Source of the DNA: Clostridia bacterium
GTDB lineage: Bacteria > Bacillota > Clostridia > Oscillospirales > Acutalibacteraceae
Length of the DNA: 42,481 nt
NCBI GenBank assembly: GCA_017481575.1
Contig: JAFUPA010000025.1
Location: forward strand, 1 to 42,481
Reading direction: 5' to 3'
Shown: one piece after another, positions 16,528 to 24,746 of the stretch
Layout: each line of letters starts with the position of its first letter
Numbering within the stretch: the stretch's first letter is position 1
The notes under the pieces: generated by a model
What the model saw: only the letters and a program-made list of their open reading frames with translations
Told to the model about the DNA's origin: nothing
Database searches by the model: none
Program-made: the position numbers and the translations under genes

Positions 16528-16560
16528 AATCCCCGGTCGCATTGAACGGGGATTATTTAT
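16528..16560 (+). terminator. Intrinsic terminator of the DUF1538-PII operon
   Basis: AATCCCCG (16528-16535) pairs with CGGGGATT (16547-16554), followed by ATTTATTT. Confidence 0.75.
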
Positions 16561-16571
16561 TTGAATAATAC

Positions 16572-16613
16572 TTGAAACTTTGATAAAAAAAGTATATGCT
16601 ATTTTTATCAAAG
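16572..16613 (+). promoter_or_regulatory. Rhamnosidase promoter with a 12-bp inverted-repeat operator
   Basis: TTGAAA (16572-16577) and TATGCT (16595-16600) are 17 bp apart. A perfect inverted repeat, CTTTGATAAAAA (16578-16589) and TTTTTATCAAAG (16602-16613), covers the spacer, -10 and likely start site. Its arms are too far upstream to fold fully in the RNA, so a DNA operator for a dimeric regulator is the better reading. Confidence 0.65.
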
Positions 16614-16628
16614 CAAGGAGTGTGTGCC

Positions 16629-18836
16629 ATGACACAGGAGCAGTTTTTTGAAAATGCAAAATGGGTGGGTGCTGAAAGCCGTACCGCCAAAGGTTTTTCT
16701 GTTTTAAGAGGTTATTTTACTATTGATACAGCTACGAAAGCCACGCTTAATGTTCTTGGACTTGGATTTTTCAAGTGCTATATTAACGGGGTATGCATCA
16801 ATCCCGACACATTTTTGCCGCTTTCTTCGGATTTTGAGGACACTTGCGACCCTATTGACGAGGTCATTTCAACCCACAGAGTGTATGTTCCGCAGTTTGA
16901 CATAACTGATTTTGTCAAAACGGGCAAGAACAGCATTGCAATCCATTACGGCGGTGGTTGGTACACCCACAGAAACCGCACGTTTGGCTTGCCGAAGGCG
17001 ATTTATTGCGTAACTGTTGAAGCCGAGGACGTTATCCAGCACTTTGTGTCTGACGAAAATTGCCGTGTGGGCGCAAGCTACGTCTGCGACTACGATTTCA
17101 CAAGAAACGAGCATCATAATTTTGCTGACGGCTGTGATTGCTTTGATGCTGATTTTGATGACTCTGCGTGGGAAAATGCAGTTCTGACAGAGTCACTCCG
17201 GACCGAATACTGTACTACGGACTGCCCGTGGGACACTCTTATCACACAGCTTCCCGTGAAGATTATCAAGCAAAACACAGACTTGGTTGTATATGATTGC
17301 GGCGAAAACACAACAGGCTATCCTGTTCTTAAAATCAGCGCAGAAAAGGGCGAAACCGTCTGTGTCAACTTTGCCGAAGAGGCTTTGCCCGACGGAAGTT
17401 TAGACCCGACACACATTCATTCACAGCAGTTTACCGTTGTGTCGGACGGTGAAATCCGCCTTGTTCAGCCAGAATTTACCTGGTTTGGTTTCAGATATTT
17501 TGAGGTTATCGGCAAAGCCGAGCCCGAGTGTGTCAAGGTTATTTATGCCGACGTGCCTGTTTCTTCAACCTTTGAGTGCGACAACGAAACACTTAACTGG
17601 ATTTACAAAACTTTTATGCACACAATGCTCTGCAATATGCACACGGGACATCCGTCCGACTGCCCGCATCTTGAAAGAAGAGGCTACACGGGTGACGGTC
17701 AGCTTACCTGCAATGCGGTGCTGACAACTCTCCATGCAAAAGCCTTTTATGAAAAATGGATGCAGGACATCGCCGACAGTCAGGACGTTTTGAGCGGTCA
17801 TATTCAGTACACCGCACCTTATATCCGTAGCGGTGGCGGTCCCGGCGGTTGGGGTTGTGCCATTGTCGAGGTGCCGTATCAGCTTTACAAGCATTACGGC
17901 GACAAGGCTGTGCTTGAAAAATATTACGGAAATATGCGCCGTTACATTGATTACCTCGAGGCACACTCGGAGTACGGTGTGGTTACAAGCGATAAAAAAG
18001 GCGAGTGGTGTCTTGGTGACTGGTGCGGTCCGAATATTCTTTACCCCGATAGGGACATAACATCCCACAACCAGCAGGTAGTTCTTCCTGCGCCTATGGT
18101 GAATACATATTTTATGGTTAAATCCTTAAAGCAGATGTGCGAAATTGCCGCTATCATCGGCAGGGAAGATGACATTGCCGAATACGAGGAGAAAATCAAT
18201 TACCGCAAGGGCGCTATAACTGCCGCTTATTTCAACACCTTTGACGACAATTTTGTTATGAATGTTCAGGGTGCAAACTCGTTTGCGGTTGATATCGGTC
18301 TCGGTAATGAAAAGACATATCAGAATATGGTCAGCTATTACGAAAAGCTCGGGCACTACGATACTGGAATTTTTGCCACGGATATTGTTACACGCTTGCT
18401 GTTTGAAAAGGGAGACGGTGAGCTGGCGGTCAGACTTCTTACAAACAACGGTGACCAGGGCTTTGAGCATTGGCGCAGAAACGGCGCAACCACTTTCCAC
18501 GAGTATTGGGACAGCAACCGCAGCCGCTCACACTCTCACCCGATGTTCGGTGCACCCGTGGCTTACCTGTTTGAGTATCTTTTGGGTATTAAGCAAGCAC
18601 AGAACACGGCGGGTTACACCTCGCTTGTGATTGCACCGCAGGCGGTGGATTGCTTTGGCAGAATGAGCGGAAGCATTACAACACCGAACGGAATTGTTGC
18701 TGTTAGCTATGAAAACAAAAACGGAACTGTAAGCTTCAAGGTTACAATTCCGCAGAACACAAAAGCAGTATTCAACTATGCAGGCAAGGAGTTTGAACTC
18801 TCAGAGGGTGAAAACGAATTTGAATTAACCAAATAA
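16629..18836 (+). CDS. GH78 alpha-L-rhamnosidase-like protein
   Basis: 735 aa, starting at an ATG behind AAGGAG. The N-terminal beta domains (about residues 1-320) include LGLGFFKCYINGV, typical of the rhamnosidase N-domain. The (alpha/alpha)6 catalytic domain begins at about residue 325. DCPHLERRGYTGDGQ (about residues 344-358) matches the DCPxxDERxGWTGD motif, giving E349 as the likely general acid. GATTFHEYW places E625 as the likely base. A short C-terminal beta domain follows. It has no signal peptide, so it probably works in the cytoplasm on imported rhamnosides. It is a single gene between two terminators, with its own operator-like promoter. Confidence 0.9.
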   Translation: MTQEQFFENAKWVGAESRTAKGFSVLRGYFTIDTATKATLNVLGLGFFKCYINGVCINPDTFLPLSSDFEDTCDPIDEVISTHRVYVPQFDITDFVKTGKNSIAIHYGGGWYTHRNRTFGLPKAIYCVTVEAEDVIQHFVSDENCRVGASYVCDYDFTRNEHHNFADGCDCFDADFDDSAWENAVLTESLRTEYCTTDCPWDTLITQLPVKIIKQNTDLVVYDCGENTTGYPVLKISAEKGETVCVNFAEEALPDGSLDPTHIHSQQFTVVSDGEIRLVQPEFTWFGFRYFEVIGKAEPECVKVIYADVPVSSTFECDNETLNWIYKTFMHTMLCNMHTGHPSDCPHLERRGYTGDGQLTCNAVLTTLHAKAFYEKWMQDIADSQDVLSGHIQYTAPYIRSGGGPGGWGCAIVEVPYQLYKHYGDKAVLEKYYGNMRRYIDYLEAHSEYGVVTSDKKGEWCLGDWCGPNILYPDRDITSHNQQVVLPAPMVNTYFMVKSLKQMCEIAAIIGREDDIAEYEEKINYRKGAITAAYFNTFDDNFVMNVQGANSFAVDIGLGNEKTYQNMVSYYEKLGHYDTGIFATDIVTRLLFEKGDGELAVRLLTNNGDQGFEHWRRNGATTFHEYWDSNRSRSHSHPMFGAPVAYLFEYLLGIKQAQNTAGYTSLVIAPQAVDCFGRMSGSITTPNGIVAVSYENKNGTVSFKVTIPQNTKAVFNYAGKEFELSEGENEFELTK

Positions 18837-18842
18837 AACAAT

Positions 18843-18881
18843 CAGCACCTGTTACCTTTAACGGTTTTAGGTGCTGTTTTT
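18843..18881 (+). terminator. Intrinsic terminator after the rhamnosidase
   Basis: CAGCACCT (18843-18850) pairs with AGGTGCTG (18869-18876), followed by TTTTTAT. Its 3' arm overlaps the last codons of the convergent XRE gene. Confidence 0.8.
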
Positions 18882-19076
18882 ATCTAATTTAATTATGTCA
18901 CTTATGTCACAATCAAGTGCAATACAAATTCTTTCAAGCACATAACTGTCGTATCGCTTTACTCTGTTTTTATAATAATTATCAATAATCTGATACTGTA
19001 TTCCCGTGCGCTTTGCAAGCTCATATCGGCTTATATTAAATCGTTGTAATGCTTCGTCAAGACAGATGCGAATCAT
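18867..19076 (-). CDS. Small XRE/Cro-type regulator
   Basis: 69 aa, a single helix-turn-helix domain: ELAKRTGIQYQIIDNYYKN supplies the two central helices, then YVLERICIALDCDISDII the family's closing helix. The ATG at 19076 has AGAGGTG upstream. It is divergent from a small membrane protein gene over 100 bp of shared control DNA, so it probably regulates itself and that gene. This size is typical of Cro-like repressors in Clostridia. Confidence 0.88.
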   Translation of the reverse strand: MIRICLDEALQRFNISRYELAKRTGIQYQIIDNYYKNRVKRYDSYVLERICIALDCDISDIIKLDKNST

Positions 19077-19087
19077 ATTCTTTCACC

Positions 19088-19150
19088 TCTTGACAATATT
19101 TTAATAAATATATATTCTCTTGACAATTTACTTAATTGGATATATACTTA
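19088..19150. promoter_or_regulatory. Divergent promoter region with tandem direct repeats
   Basis: Plus strand: TTGACA (19120-19125) and TATACT (19143-19148), 17-bp spacer. A second TTGACA lies at 19090-19095. The repeat CTCTTGACAAT occurs twice with a 30-bp period, and each copy includes a -35 box. Minus strand: TTGTCA (complement of 19120-19125) and TAAAAT are 17 bp apart and serve the XRE gene. One repressor bound at the repeats could control both directions. Confidence 0.75.
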
Positions 19151-19177
19151 TATAAAGATATAAAAGAGGTGTTTAGA

Positions 19178-19510
19178 TTGGGTACTTTTTTGATTGTTTT
19201 AGGTGTTTCGTGTTTGTATTTCTTTTTGACCACTGCGGTTTGGCTTTATATTCCATTGGGTATTGGTTTTATAGCTTGGGGAGTGCATAAAAATAAAGAA
19301 AAAAAGAGGAAAAAAACTGTCTATACAAACACCGAGGGCAGTGGTTGTAATATGGTTCATGGTATGTCTTATATCGGTGTATACGATGACGACGGTAATT
19401 TCATCAATGTAGAAAGCGGCGGTTTCACACAAGGCTTGGACGGTAGATATCGAGATAATTACGGTCATACCGTTGAACGAGACAGCGACGGTGAATATCG
19501 TTTACTTTGA
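19178..19510 (+). CDS. Small two-helix membrane protein
   Basis: 110 aa from a TTG at 19178, which has AAAGAGGTG about 8 nt upstream. An earlier in-frame TTG at 19136 lies before the promoter -10 and is ruled out. Two hydrophobic segments (about residues 2-20 and 22-36) are followed by a basic KNKEKKRKKT stretch, which places the C-terminal 65 residues in the cytoplasm. That domain is rich in Gly, Asp and Tyr, with repeated YDDDG/RDNYGH patterns. I do not recognise the family. It is divergent from the XRE gene. Confidence 0.7.
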   Translation: MGTFLIVLGVSCLYFFLTTAVWLYIPLGIGFIAWGVHKNKEKKRKKTVYTNTEGSGCNMVHGMSYIGVYDDDGNFINVESGGFTQGLDGRYRDNYGHTVERDSDGEYRLL

Positions 19511-19543
19511 TTTCTTTATATATAATTGATTTAATACAAAAAT

Positions 19544-19585
19544 CCACCCCGAGAACAGTTTGTGCTGTCCTCGGGGTGGTGCTGT
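19544..19585. terminator. Terminator between the small membrane protein and the convergent beta-helix gene
   Basis: CCACCCCGAG (19544-19553) pairs with CTCGGGGTGG (19570-19579), with an inner ACAG/CTGT extension. On the minus strand a T-run (ATTTTTG) follows the stem, so it ends the beta-helix gene; it may also act on the plus strand. Confidence 0.8.
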
Positions 19586-19590
19586 TTCTG

Positions 19591-21228
19591 TTATCTCTTA
19601 AAGCTCACGTCGCAGAAATCGCCGACGATAAAGCGCAAGCCTTTTCGTGCAACGGAAAAGCCGTTTGCTTCAATGTTTTCAAGCTTTACCTGCACGGTGT
19701 TTGTGTCGCTGTCGGTACCCGCAATTTTGGAGCGCATATATGATGAATAGGTGATGTTTTTAAATTCGATGTTCTTTATCTCAAAGCCTTCTGCTTCTTC
19801 GTCATAGACCTTGACGAGAATTGCTCTGCCTTCGTCACGGAAAATCTCAATGTTTTCAAACCGAACCCCGTCAATACTGCCCAGACATTGTTCGGCAACA
19901 ACTACCAGTGAGCCTATGCGGTCGTTGTCCCACACACCGTCACGGTAAATAACGGCACAGTCACGGAAAGTGATGTCTGAAATCTTTTTGCAAACCTCAC
20001 CTGTAACACCGAAGCATCGGGCATAGCCACCCCACGCAACACAGTTTGTAAAGGTAATGTTTTCGGTATCCATTGTGCCGCCGAGTGCCTTGACCTCAAA
20101 CTCATCGTCCGCCGTTCTTGCAAAGCAGTTGTTAATTGTTGCATTTTTGGTGTTGCATATTGCAAAAGCATCGCAGTTGCCCCTGTGTCCGAGGATGTCA
20201 ACATCTTCAATGTTCACGTCTGTGCAACCGTAAGAAATAAACGACCATTCGGGAGAATTGATAATTTTAATATCGCTGATATCTATGTTGTTACAGCTTG
20301 TGAAAACAACACCACGACGTTCTCTTCTGTCAAGTCGGGTCATATCTATTACTCCTCGACCCGTAAGGATTATGTTGTTGCAGTTATAGAAATTCAAAAA
20401 CGGATATCTTGTAAGACCTATGGCATTGTCACCGGGTGCGCTAGGCTCAAAATATTTATTTTCATCCTCGGCACAGTCAATGTCGTAAAGATGGTTTGCC
20501 ATAACGTAGGCACCTTGGCGCAGGTAAATTACAAGATTATTCATACCGACAAGATTGACGTAGTCGTATTGATACACCCCTTTATCAAGAACCCAGACGT
20601 TATCCTCTCCGTATTCCTCTATGTATGCTGCAATCTCGGCATCTTCGTCAACCTTTTCACGCACAAAAAGGGTGTAGCCGTAATGCTGGTCTGCACCGTT
20701 AAAAAGGAAGGTGTAAATTCCCGTTTTGTTGATTGAAGCGGTGACAACGCCCTTTTTACATTCAGCCTCAACACCGAGCTTCTCCGGCAGAACGACAGCG
20801 TTTTTGAGCTTTACCGAACCGCTCGTCAGTTCAATATTGAAAGAAAAATCGCTGTCGGGGTCAACATATACCTCGGAAAACGAGTGAAGTGTGCCGGTGT
20901 CGTCCGAGCGAATAAAAACCATAGAGGCATAAACGGGGATATCTCTGTCACCGATTTTTGCAGTATAATACGGCGAAACAGTAATGCCGTTTATATCGTC
21001 ATATCCGCCCGACTGCACATATTCGGCAAGCTCTGCACTTGCTCTGCCCGTGAACTCTGCTTCTGTGAGTCCCGCTTCTTCCAATGTTATAATCGCTTCT
21101 TTCGGATATTCAAGAAAAGAAATATCCAGTCCTGCCGTTTCCGGGTTTATTGTAACGGGAGAGAGGGAAGAAAGAAAAACGGAAATAACAGTAAATATGG
21201 TTGAAAAGAATTTTATAAAGCCTTGCAT
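19591..21228 (-). CDS. GH28-like right-handed beta-helix glycosidase
   Basis: 545 aa from the ATG at 21228, which has GGGAGG upstream. An N-terminal hydrophobic segment (about residues 1-25) serves as a signal or anchor, then a 180-residue beta region, then a parallel beta-helix of repeated short strands (VDILG, ITFTNC, IKIINS, IEFKNI types). Motifs resemble polygalacturonases: NNIILTGRGVIDM, GNCDAFAI near the NTDG position, and ARTADDEFEVK near the DD position. The canonical GHG and RIK are not clear, so the substrate could be a pectin-like chain other than plain homogalacturonan. It is extracellular or surface-bound. Confidence 0.75.
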   Translation of the reverse strand: MQGFIKFFSTIFTVISVFLSSLSPVTINPETAGLDISFLEYPKEAIITLEEAGLTEAEFTGRASAELAEYVQSGGYDDINGITVSPYYTAKIGDRDIPVYASMVFIRSDDTGTLHSFSEVYVDPDSDFSFNIELTSGSVKLKNAVVLPEKLGVEAECKKGVVTASINKTGIYTFLFNGADQHYGYTLFVREKVDEDAEIAAYIEEYGEDNVWVLDKGVYQYDYVNLVGMNNLVIYLRQGAYVMANHLYDIDCAEDENKYFEPSAPGDNAIGLTRYPFLNFYNCNNIILTGRGVIDMTRLDRRERRGVVFTSCNNIDISDIKIINSPEWSFISYGCTDVNIEDVDILGHRGNCDAFAICNTKNATINNCFARTADDEFEVKALGGTMDTENITFTNCVAWGGYARCFGVTGEVCKKISDITFRDCAVIYRDGVWDNDRIGSLVVVAEQCLGSIDGVRFENIEIFRDEGRAILVKVYDEEAEGFEIKNIEFKNITYSSYMRSKIAGTDSDTNTVQVKLENIEANGFSVARKGLRFIVGDFCDVSFKR

Positions 21229-21255
21229 CGTATCTGCCTCCCGATTGTTTTTGTC

Positions 21256-21284
21256 ATTATAGCAGAAAAATTGCAATCAAGCAA
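21256..21284 (-). promoter_or_regulatory. Promoter of the GH28-like gene
   Basis: On the minus strand TTGCTT (21284-21279) and TATAAT (21261-21256) are 17 bp apart, just upstream of the ribosome site. Confidence 0.6.
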
Positions 21285-21367
21285 ATATTCTTAATTTTGA
21301 GAAAAAATAACTTTAAACTTAACCGAAAAATTTTTAAAATAATTCTCACTCTTATTGAAAATAGCCA

Positions 21368-21396
21368 ATGACAAATCAATTTCTTTGTGCTATACT
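21368..21396 (+). promoter_or_regulatory. Promoter of the antiporter gene
   Basis: ATGACA (21368-21373) and TATACT (21391-21396) are 17 bp apart, and AAAGGAG follows before the ATG. Confidence 0.55.
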
Positions 21397-21422
21397 AACA
21401 GCCGCAAAGGAGATGTATTTTT

Positions 21423-22721
21423 ATGCAAGCTTTGATGAGTTTGTCTGTTTGTCTTTTTGTCGGACTTATGCTTTCACGTCTGGCAAAGCTGGTTAAATTG
21501 CCTGCCGTTACGGCTTACCTTGTTGCAGGTATTCTTGTCGGTCCTTATGTGCTCGGTGCATTGAATGTTCCGGGGCTTGGCTTCACAAGTATGGCAGACA
21601 TTAAAACTTATGAGATAATTCCTGATGTTGCTCTGGGCTTCATCGCTTTTTCAATCGGTAACGAGTTCCGTCTTGCCCAGCTCAAAAAAACGGGCAAGCA
21701 GGCTACGGTTATCGGCATTGTGCAGGCGTGCTTTGCAACACTTGTTGTTGATGCCGCACTCATCGGTCTTCACTTCCTCATTCCCGACAAGCTTCCGCTT
21801 CCGTCGGCTATCGTACTCGGTGCTGTTGCTTCGGCTACTGCACCTGCGGCAACGCTTATGGTTGTCAAGCAGTACAAGTCAAAGGGTCCCTTGACGGATA
21901 TTCTTCTTCCGATAGTTGCTCTTGACGATGCGGTCGGTCTTGTTCTCTTTGCAGTTTCTTTCGGCGTTGCAAAGGCACTCATTCACGGTGAGGTGGACGT
22001 TATCTCCGTTGTGCTTGAGCCGATTTTAGAGGTTGTGCTTTCGCTTGTTCTGGGCGCTGTTATGGGTGCTCTTTTCACATTTTTTGAAAAGTTTTTCCAC
22101 TCCCGTTCAAAGCGTCTTGCAATGTCGGTTACATTCGTTTTCCTTACGGTTGCACTCTCAATGATTGAGTTTGACATCGGCAGTGTACACGTTGCATTTT
22201 CATCACTTCTCGTTTGTATGATGCTCGGCACGGTGTTCTGCAATATGTGCGACTTTTCCGAGGAGCTTATGGACAGAGTTGACCGTTGGACCGCTCCGCT
22301 TTTCATTCTTTTCTTTGTTATCAGCGGTGCAGAGCTTGAGCTTGCGACGTTCAAGGATATCATAGTTGTTGGCATCGGTGTTGCGTACATAGTTTTCCGT
22401 TCGCTCGGTAAATATTTCGGTGCACGCTTCAGCGCAAAGGCAGTTAAGTGTGACGACCACATTGTCAAATATCTCGGCATCACCCTTTTGCCGCAGGCAG
22501 GTGTTGCTCTCGGTATGGCAATCAAGGCAGAAACTCTCGGCGCAGAGGGTACGATTGTAACAAACATCATTCTTTTCTCCGTTCTCATTTACGAGCTTAT
22601 CGGCCCGTTCTTCACAAAAGTTGCTCTTACAAAGGCAGGCGAAATCAAGCCTGACGGTGCAGTCAGCGCAAGACGTCCCGATGTTATTGAGCCTGAACTC
22701 AGAAAAAATATGCAGAAATAA
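21423..22721 (+). CDS. Cation:proton antiporter (CPA/KefB-type)
   Basis: 432 aa with about 12 transmembrane helices. Family marks are KLPAVTAYLVAGILVGPYVLG at the first helices, GFIAFSIGNEF, ASATAPAATLMVVKQY, and IVALDDAVGLVLFAV, in which the DD pair matches the ion-binding aspartates of CPA exchangers. The C-terminal half contains LFFVISGAELEL and LGITLLPQAGVALGMAI. There is no C-terminal RCK/TrkA-N domain, unlike Kef channels. The likely role is sodium or potassium/proton exchange at the cell membrane. It is preceded by AAAGGAG and followed by a long hairpin. Confidence 0.9.
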   Translation: MQALMSLSVCLFVGLMLSRLAKLVKLPAVTAYLVAGILVGPYVLGALNVPGLGFTSMADIKTYEIIPDVALGFIAFSIGNEFRLAQLKKTGKQATVIGIVQACFATLVVDAALIGLHFLIPDKLPLPSAIVLGAVASATAPAATLMVVKQYKSKGPLTDILLPIVALDDAVGLVLFAVSFGVAKALIHGEVDVISVVLEPILEVVLSLVLGAVMGALFTFFEKFFHSRSKRLAMSVTFVFLTVALSMIEFDIGSVHVAFSSLLVCMMLGTVFCNMCDFSEELMDRVDRWTAPLFILFFVISGAELELATFKDIIVVGIGVAYIVFRSLGKYFGARFSAKAVKCDDHIVKYLGITLLPQAGVALGMAIKAETLGAEGTIVTNIILFSVLIYELIGPFFTKVALTKAGEIKPDGAVSARRPDVIEPELRKNMQK

Positions 22722-22727
22722 AGTGAC

Positions 22728-22769
22728 AACCGAGGTTTACGTAACTTTTTTGTTATGTAAACTTCGGTT
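22728..22769 (+). terminator. Long imperfect hairpin after the antiporter
   Basis: About 18 nt on each side (22728-22745 with 22752-22769) pair with two or three mismatches across a 6-nt T-rich loop. The run after the stem is only weakly T-rich, so it may be a weak terminator or a stabilising 3' end. Confidence 0.5.
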
Positions 22770-22771
22770 GA

Positions 22772-22800
22772 TTGAATTTAGAGATAAAGTGTTGTATTAT
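22772..22800 (+). promoter_or_regulatory. Promoter of the 172-aa membrane protein
   Basis: TTGAAT (22772-22777) and TATTAT (22795-22800) are 17 bp apart. GAAAGGG and the ATG at 22822 follow. Confidence 0.6.
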
Positions 22801-22821
22801 AATTGTCGAAAGGGTGATAAA

Positions 22822-23340
22822 ATGGGGTTCAAAAAGATTTTTTATTTTGCACTTCTTGCGATTGCACCATATCTCGGCGTGGCGGCAATGTATTTTTTAT
22901 CAGAGGAAAAAATATTGATATTGGTTTTGCTTATCTTGCTTGAAATTTTAACGTTTGCATTAACTCTTATCTGCGTTTATAAAAGTCAGAAAAACAAATG
23001 GGATGCTTATAGCCTGATGAGAGCGGTAATGATAGTGAAATTGATACATATTCCGGCGTACATTATGAATTTTGTTTTTGCTGCAATGTGTTTTATGATG
23101 CTGTTCACAATTCCTGCAGCTCTTATTTATTTTATCACGGATTGTATTGCGCTTGTGATGAGCGGTCTTGTTGTAACGTCTGCCGTGCTTCGTGCGATGA
23201 ACGAAAAACCGAGGGTGTTTAACAAGTATATCTGGGTCATCCCATTGCAGTATATTTTCTGTGTAGATGTGTTTGCGACGGCTTTTATTTATAAAAAACT
23301 GAAGACGGAACAACTGAATAAGGTTATAAATCTCGATTAA
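22822..23340 (+). CDS. Small polytopic membrane protein, unknown
   Basis: 172 aa from the ATG at 22822, which lies behind GAAAGGG. The frame is open further upstream into the antiporter's 3' end, but a separate promoter (22772-22800) supports this start. It has four or five hydrophobic segments (about residues 5-27, 30-50, 72-100, 100-122 and 140-158) and a basic C-terminus. I cannot assign a family. It is not obviously linked to its neighbours. Confidence 0.7.
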   Translation: MGFKKIFYFALLAIAPYLGVAAMYFLSEEKILILVLLILLEILTFALTLICVYKSQKNKWDAYSLMRAVMIVKLIHIPAYIMNFVFAAMCFMMLFTIPAALIYFITDCIALVMSGLVVTSAVLRAMNEKPRVFNKYIWVIPLQYIFCVDVFATAFIYKKLKTEQLNKVINLD

Positions 23341-23368
23341 CTTCGGGATTTTCTTTTTTGAATAAGGC

Positions 23369-23397
23369 TTCACATTGTATGTGAGCTGTGATATAAT
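23369..23397 (+). promoter_or_regulatory. Promoter of the M20 peptidase-YfcC operon
   Basis: TTCACA (23369-23374) and TATAAT (23392-23397) are 17 bp apart, 34 nt before the start codon. Confidence 0.65.
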
Positions 23398-23430
23398 ACT
23401 TTGATATTATTTGTAGAAGGTGGGGTTTTG

Positions 23431-24744
23431 GTGTCAAGAAACGATGTTTATGCCGAAAGGCTTTCAAAACTGATTCAGGCTGAAACCATTTCAACATTTA
23501 ACCAAACGGACAAAACTAAATTTTATGCTTTTCACGACTTGCTTCGTCAGATGTTTCCCTCTCTTTTTGCTGTCTGCACCTTTGAGGATTTCGACGGTAG
23601 CTTCCTGATGCGCTGGCAGGGCAGAGGAAAAGGCGAGCCGATAATGCTTATGAATCACCACGATGTTGTTGAAGCATCGGGCGAGTGGAAATATCCGCCT
23701 TTTTCGGGCGAGATTGCAGAGGGTAAGGTCTGGGGCAGAGGCACGCTTGACACAAAAGGCGGTCTGTGGGCTATGCTTCAGGCGGCTGACGAGCTGGCGT
23801 CAGAGGGCTTTGTTCCCGAGCGTGATGTTTATTTTGAATCTGCCTGCACAGAGGAATGTGACGGCTCGGGTGCTGATAACATTTCAAAAATTCTCCTTGA
23901 ACGTGGCATCCGGTTTTATATGGTGCTTGACGAGGGCGGTATGATTTTGCACGAGCCTATCGGCGGCGCAAAGGGTACTTATGCAATGATTGGTGTTGGC
24001 GAAAAAGGCTGTGCTGACCTAAAATTTATCGCACGTTCTTCGGGCGGTCACGCTTCAACTCCGGGCAAAAACACTCCGCTTGTGCGCCTCGGCAGGTTTA
24101 TGGCAGAGGTCGAAAAGGGAAAGCTTTTTAAAGCAGAAATTTCAGATACGGTTGCCAAAACCTTTTCATCGGTTGCCGAGAGTATGGACGGTGCGTTAAA
24201 GGTTGTGCTTGCGAACTCAAAGCTTTTTGCACCCGTTCTCAAAAAGGCGATGCCCTTTGTTTCGGCGGCAGGTAACGCAATGCTTAAAACTACCGTTGCT
24301 TTCACAATGGCTTCGGGCTCAGAGGGCACTAACGTTTTGCCCCAGGAGGCCTGGGTTGTCGGAAATATGCGCTTTTCACCGCACCAGGGCGGAAAGTCCA
24401 GCATTGAAGAGATTACAAGGCTTGCTGAAAAGTTTGATATAGAAACCGTTATTCTTGACCCGGGAATGGACTCGTCCGTAACGGATTACCGTGGCGAGCA
24501 GTTCAGGCTCATTGAAAAAGCGGTTGCGAATGTTTTTGAAGATGTCAGAACTGCACCGTGGATAATGACGGGCGCAAGCGATTGCAGATATATGTGCCGT
24601 GTGAGCGATAACTGTATTCGTTTTGCTCCTTTCCCAATGTCGGACGAGCAGGTGGAAAGCATACACGGACTTAATGAAAATGTTGACGTTTCGTCACTTG
24701 CACCTGCGGTTGATTTTTATAAATACATAATCAAGGAGGCGTAA
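23431..24744 (+). CDS. M20-family metallopeptidase/amidohydrolase
   Basis: 437 aa. The GTG at 23431 has AGAAGG 10 nt upstream; earlier in-frame codons lie on the ribosome site. The M20 motifs are in order: NHHDVV (H76, D78), GRGTLDTKGG (bridging aspartate), TEE with the catalytic glutamate pair, LDEGG, and a C-terminal IHGLNE histidine. A dimerisation domain sits between about residues 195 and 330. The family removes an amino acid or acyl group from peptides or amino-acid conjugates using two zinc ions. It ends 2 nt before the YfcC-like transporter, so uptake and hydrolysis of the same compound are likely. Confidence 0.9.
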   Translation: MSRNDVYAERLSKLIQAETISTFNQTDKTKFYAFHDLLRQMFPSLFAVCTFEDFDGSFLMRWQGRGKGEPIMLMNHHDVVEASGEWKYPPFSGEIAEGKVWGRGTLDTKGGLWAMLQAADELASEGFVPERDVYFESACTEECDGSGADNISKILLERGIRFYMVLDEGGMILHEPIGGAKGTYAMIGVGEKGCADLKFIARSSGGHASTPGKNTPLVRLGRFMAEVEKGKLFKAEISDTVAKTFSSVAESMDGALKVVLANSKLFAPVLKKAMPFVSAAGNAMLKTTVAFTMASGSEGTNVLPQEAWVVGNMRFSPHQGGKSSIEEITRLAEKFDIETVILDPGMDSSVTDYRGEQFRLIEKAVANVFEDVRTAPWIMTGASDCRYMCRVSDNCIRFAPFPMSDEQVESIHGLNENVDVSSLAPAVDFYKYIIKEA

Positions 24745-24746
24745 AT

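Noticed and set aside
17565-18068. Minus-strand open frame opposite the rhamnosidase
   Set aside because: It lies fully inside the GH78 catalytic domain and shows no domain or start signal of its own.
19136-19177. Earlier TTG start for the small membrane protein
   Set aside because: It lies upstream of the promoter -10 at 19143-19148; TTG 19178 has a proper ribosome site.
22621-22821. Upstream extension of the 172-aa membrane protein into the antiporter gene
   Set aside because: A separate promoter and ribosome site precede the ATG at 22822, and the extension is out-of-frame antiporter sequence.
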